64,000 bases of DNA from Pyxidicoccus trucidator (GTDB lineage: Bacteria > Myxococcota > Myxococcia > Myxococcales > Myxococcaceae). Position numbers and translations under genes: made by a program. Below the pieces are notes generated by a model. That model saw nothing but the letters and a program-made list of their open reading frames with translations, ran no database searches and was not told the origin of the DNA. Each line of letters begins with the position of its first letter. Within the stretch, counting starts at the first letter, position 1. Shown here piece after piece: positions 60,995 to 64,000 of the stretch. The stretch is taken from contig NZ_JAAIXZ010000012.1 of the NCBI RefSeq assembly GCF_010894435.1, positions 248,001 through 312,000 of the forward strand. Direction: 5' to 3'.

Positions 60995-62229
60995 CCGCTC
61001 CCCGCCTCCACCTTCACGCGCCGCCCCGGGCGCAGCCTCCGTGCGTCCGGTGCCACCACCACCTGCGTCCCCGCGGGAGGGCCCTGCTCCAGCGAGACTT
61101 CCTCGCCCACGCGCTGCCCCACGCGCACCGGCTGCAGCTCCAGGCGGTTGTCCTTCACCACCCACACGGAAGTCCCGCCCTTGCCCTCCACCACCGCGTT
61201 GGCGGGTACGCGGGGCGGGCGCGACTTCGGGTCGAGGGCGTCGGGTGGCAGGGGCTCGCGGAGGAAGGACACCTTGGCGCCCATGTCCGGCAGCGCGCCC
61301 TCGGGGACGGACTGGAAGCGCACCATCACCGTGGCCGTGGCCTTGGAGCGGTCGATGGCGGGGCGCACCGTGCCCACGAGCGCGGGGAAGGCGCGGTCCG
61401 GGAAGGCATCCAGGAAGATGAGGGCGGGCTGCCCTGTCTGGATGCGGGAGAGCTGCTCCTCGCTGACCTCGGCCTCTACCTCCAGCGCGTCCAGGTCCAC
61501 CAGCTCGATGATGCCGCCCAGGTCGGTGCCTTCGAGCGCGGCCGGAGCGAGCACGGCGCCCTCGTCCGCGAGCTTGCGCGCCACGGTGCCGTCGAACGGT
61601 GCGCGCACCACGGTGTGGGAGAGCTGGAGGCGCGCGCCCTCCCGGGCACGGAGCGCGACGAGGAGCAGGGCGTTGGCGGCGTTGACGGACTCCCGGCTGG
61701 CGCTGCCAGCAGTCTCGATGTCCAGGAGCTCCGCGCTGGGGATGGCGCCCTGCTTCGCCAGGTTCCGGGTGCGCTCGGTGGTGCGCCGCGCGTTGGCGGA
61801 CTCGGCGTGGGCGGCGGCGAGCCGGGCCCTGGCGGCCCGCACCTCCGCCTCGGCACGCGCCAGCACGACGCGGGCGTCCCGGTTGTCCAGGCGGGCAATC
61901 ACCTGTCCCTTCTTCACGGGCTCGCCCTCCTCCACCGTGACGTCCACCAGTCGACCCGGGACCTGCGGCGCGATGACCGAGCGGCGGCGTGAGTCGACAT
62001 AGCCGGCGGCGGACAGCTCGGTCTGTTGCTCACCCGGGAGTGGCGCGCGGACTTCCGCCACGCGCACGGTGGGCGCGCGGCGGGAAAGGGAGACGCCGAG
62101 CAGGACCAGGACCGCGAGCAGGAGCGCGGCGGGGATGAGCCAGCGCAGCCGGCGGCGGCGCTTCAGTGGTGAGGCCGAGCGGTCGATGCGGAGAGCGCTC
62201 AGCGGAGTCTGTGCCTGGGCTTCGGCCAC
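60991..62229 (-). CDS. HlyD/MacA-type membrane-fusion protein
   Basis: A 412-residue periplasmic adaptor. One helix (about 29-47) is followed by barrel-sandwich (VTVEEGEPVKKGQVIARLD), a long hairpin (ARARLAAAHAESANARRTTERTRN), a second lipoyl half (LSHTVVRAPFDGTVARKLADEG), and a beta-barrel region. It connects the permeases to an outer-membrane channel, which is not encoded here. First gene of the operon, GTG start with GGGAGG upstream. The set resembles MacAB or DevBCA; cargo unknown. Confidence 0.92.
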   Translation of the reverse strand: MAEAQAQTPLSALRIDRSASPLKRRRRLRWLIPAALLLAVLVLLGVSLSRRAPTVRVAEVRAPLPGEQQTELSAAGYVDSRRRSVIAPQVPGRLVDVTVEEGEPVKKGQVIARLDNRDARVVLARAEAEVRAARARLAAAHAESANARRTTERTRNLAKQGAIPSAELLDIETAGSASRESVNAANALLLVALRAREGARLQLSHTVVRAPFDGTVARKLADEGAVLAPAALEGTDLGGIIELVDLDALEVEAEVSEEQLSRIQTGQPALIFLDAFPDRAFPALVGTVRPAIDRSKATATVMVRFQSVPEGALPDMGAKVSFLREPLPPDALDPKSRPPRVPANAVVEGKGGTSVWVVKDNRLELQPVRVGQRVGEEVSLEQGPPAGTQVVVAPDARRLRPGRRVKVEAGSG

Positions 62230-62374
62230 GGCTGCCTCCCGGCTGGTGCCACGTGTGCTCCGGGAAGAAGTTAGGACCGGTGAGTCCCGCCGTGCTGCTG
62301 ACCGACGGCGCCCTCCCCTGCCTCCAGTGAAGGACGGGGCGCTTCCATGGCGGCCTGCCGGTGGCGGGGTTGCG

Positions 62375-62794
62375 TCAGCGCACCGGCAGCTCGCGGAAGG
62401 TCAGGCCGTCCATTTCGAGACGCTCGACGGCGTTCTTGAAGCGCTCGGTGACGATGAGCACGGTCGCGAAGTTGCGCAGCCGAAAGAGGTCCAAGTCTGT
62501 GGGGAGGGAGGACCCATCGAGGATGGGCTCCTTGGGGAGGCTGAAGCCGTGGCGGCCACACTTCGGGCACTGCGGGGGAGTGCTGCGCGGAATGCAGTCG
62601 GGGTGCAGGAGCCCGCGTGGCTCGATGTGCAGGTCGAGCAACTCCGGGATGCCCTTGGGTCGGAAGAGCAGCTCCGTCTTGCAGCCGCGGAGTCCTCGGA
62701 GTCCTTCGCCCTGCAATGCCTCCAGGGCATCGGGCTGGACGAGCAGGCTGTCACCGTGATGGTTGATGAGCGCGGAGGCTGGCCGGAGGTCATA
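62375..62794 (-). pseudogene. Orphan C-terminal fragment of a SitI6-type immunity protein
   Basis: In-frame sequence from 62794 (just after a TGA) to the stop at 62375 matches the C-terminal half of the immunity protein at 40770. It has QPDALEALQGEGLRGL, HPDCIPRSTPPQCPKCG (second CXXCG) and a matching end, MDGLTFRELPVR. The N-terminal half and the first CXXCG are missing and no ATG starts the frame; TTG at 62716 could start a 113-residue product. No toxin gene is adjacent. It may be a decayed immunity gene or a shortened functional one. Confidence 0.7.
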
Positions 62795-62829
62795 TCAGCA
62801 CCGTGCCGCGCTCGAGGCGCGGGGCGCCG

Positions 62830-63660
62830 CTACTTCTTCCCGTACTCCAGCGGAGTCCCCTTCCGCTTCGCGTAGATGTACGCCTCCATCGCGCGCATCT
62901 TCGGGTCGTCATCGGCCAGCGGCTTGCCTCGGACGGGATTCTCGATGCACCAGTTGATCATGTCGCGCAGCAGCGCCACGCGGCCGAGCTGCACCTGGTA
63001 CTTCGGATACGTCTCCGGGTGCGTGTTCGACGCGTCCGGGTGGCACATGTCACACGACACGGCCACCGTGCCGCCCACCAGCTCCGCGTCGTGGAACACC
63101 CGGTTGCCCTCCTCCACGAACGCCTGCGTGGACGCCGCCCAGATGGCCTCGTCCCGCTCGGAGAACGCCCCGTAGGTGTGCCCGTCCTGGATGGCCGCGC
63201 CCTGCTGCTTCTTCACGTCCTTGCCGCCGCTCTCCGGCTTCACCCCGCCGCCGACCATCGCCCCTCCGGACGCGGGCTTCTCCGGCGTGCGCGGCACCGC
63301 GGGCGGACTGCGCGGGCCCTGGGTGCTCGGCGGCGGAGGCGTGGGCGCCTGCGCCACGACGGGCGCCGGGTCCCAGTTCGCATCCGGGTTCTTCTTCAGC
63401 CACTCCTCCATCAGGGCCCCCGACACGCGCAGCGCCTGCTCGCGGGTCAGCTTCTGCCCCTCCTTGACGCCGTCCACCTCCAGCGACGTCTCGCCGTCAC
63501 ACAGCCCCACCACGAGGTCGCCGTCCTTCGACACCGGCACCGCGTGCTTCTTCACCTCGGGGGCGGGAGGCCGTGCCTCCGGCCCGCTGGCCAGCGCCAC
63601 GCCGCCCGCGAAGGACAACAGCGCGCCCGTTCCCACAATCAGCTTCATCCGGAAGGTCAT
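62830..63660 (-). CDS. Exported cytochrome c-like protein
   Basis: A 276-residue protein with a signal peptide, a Pro-rich low-complexity middle (about 100-160), and a C-terminal c-type heme site CDMCH. It is followed by a WCIENPVRGKPLADDDPKMRAM segment whose Met could be the second axial ligand. Resembles small monoheme cytochromes of the SoxX/TsdA type, with the function undefined. ATG 63660, 15 nt after the metallophosphoesterase stop, so probably co-transcribed. Confidence 0.82.
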   Translation of the reverse strand: MTFRMKLIVGTGALLSFAGGVALASGPEARPPAPEVKKHAVPVSKDGDLVVGLCDGETSLEVDGVKEGQKLTREQALRVSGALMEEWLKKNPDANWDPAPVVAQAPTPPPPSTQGPRSPPAVPRTPEKPASGGAMVGGGVKPESGGKDVKKQQGAAIQDGHTYGAFSERDEAIWAASTQAFVEEGNRVFHDAELVGGTVAVSCDMCHPDASNTHPETYPKYQVQLGRVALLRDMINWCIENPVRGKPLADDDPKMRAMEAYIYAKRKGTPLEYGKK

Positions 63661-63675
63661 GGTGTCCCCTCGCGC

Positions 63676-64000
63676 TCAGTAGCTCGGAAGCTTCGTCCGG
63701 GGCGGCGCATCCTGCCTCCCGTTCGACGCGAGGTAGCTCGCGCGCACGGTGATGGGGTTGCGCTCCCAGAGGTTGTACAGCTTGTCCACCAGTCCCGACT
63801 CCAGCACGTCCATCCGCCCGTTGCCGCAGCCGTCGAACTGGCTGAACGGGTCCGGCCGGTTCATCTGCACCGTCAGCTTCGGCAGGCCCTCCGGGGCGTA
63901 CGGCCACGGCCACGCCGTGGACAGCATGCCGTGGAAGCTGATGTTGCCAATCTGGTTGCTGAGCAGCTGGTGCGTGTGCCCGTGGATGACGGTGACCTTC
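63676..64000 (-). CDS. Metallophosphoesterase, C-terminal part (5' end outside window)
   Basis: The visible part begins at the window edge with KVTVIHGHTHQLLSNQIGN, the GHTH motif of calcineurin-like phosphoesterases, and runs to a TGA at 63676. The frame is open beyond the edge, so the N-terminal metal motifs are not seen. It is probably a secreted phosphoesterase and lies upstream of the cytochrome gene with a 15-nt gap. Confidence 0.8.
   Translation of the reverse strand, partial: KVTVIHGHTHQLLSNQIGNISFHGMLSTAWPWPYAPEGLPKLTVQMNRPDPFSQFDGCGNGRMDVLESGLVDKLYNLWERNPITVRASYLASNGRQDAPPRTKLPSY

Overview
The window comes from a very GC-rich chromosome. Wobble positions are almost always G or C and intergenic gaps are short. 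It encodes many lipoproteins, secreted hydrolases and beta-propellers, two-component proteins, and a toxin/immunity pair of the SitA6/SitI6 type that is known only from myxobacteria. The best guess is a myxobacterium of the Myxococcus/Corallococcus/Pyxidicoccus group. No rRNA, tRNA, CRISPR array or insertion sequence is visible. No gene-free gap exceeds 300 nt; the largest (29477-29773, 49007-49301, 55158-55438) are described in the list.

Layout, left half. 1-2941: end of a SNF2 helicase. 3156-6517: beta-propeller lipoprotein, histone H1-like protein and TPR lipoprotein. 6658-8576: LytS/LytTR two-component pair. 8706-11446: dapE, a ChrR-like anti-sigma factor and dapD. 12015-16102: a heme-motif lipoprotein (DUF1592-like) followed by a Tat-exported DUF1501-like protein. 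16118-17461: two lipoproteins, one with a complete JAMM metalloprotease signature, between two copies of one terminator-like hairpin. 17489-17725: a SelW-like gene with an in-frame TGA. 17956-23951: PLP decarboxylase, DinB protein, TetR/VOC pair, secreted esterase, hydrolase/TetR pair. 23948-28445: trypsin-like lipoprotein, tectonin-like secreted protein, hydrolase, small lipoprotein. 28541-33377: bestrophin-like channel, PH-domain protein, mntP, nhaR and an ice-binding-like lipoprotein.

Layout, right half. 33519-36035: hybrid histidine kinase with an ETR1-type ethylene-binding domain. 36220-39134: hflK-hflC-pseudouridine synthase operon. 39285-40004: family 2 glycosyltransferase. 40048-41495: SitA6/SitI6-type pair. 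41505-47983: CPA2 antiporter, small exported protein, membrane protein, mreB, DUF4412-like protein, GST. 48053-53831: NGLSF-repeat lipoprotein, zinc metalloprotease, prolyl oligopeptidase. 53978-57951: 2OG-Fe oxygenase, small lipoprotein, oxidoreductase remnant, acyltransferase, FAD oxidoreductase. 57975-62229: four-gene MacAB/DevBCA-like efflux operon. 62375-62794: orphan SitI6 fragment. 62830-64000: cytochrome c and a metallophosphoesterase cut by the window end.

How the genes relate. dapD and dapE supply two steps of lysine/meso-diaminopimelate synthesis, and MreB uses the same envelope for cell shape. HflK/HflC form the usual inner-membrane complex that modulates FtsH. The secreted and lipidated hydrolases and propellers fit a predatory, surface-interacting lifestyle. 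The most notable observations are the probable selenoprotein with a bSECIS-like hairpin, the JAMM-lipoprotein cassette, the ethylene-receptor-like hybrid kinase and the toxin/immunity genes.
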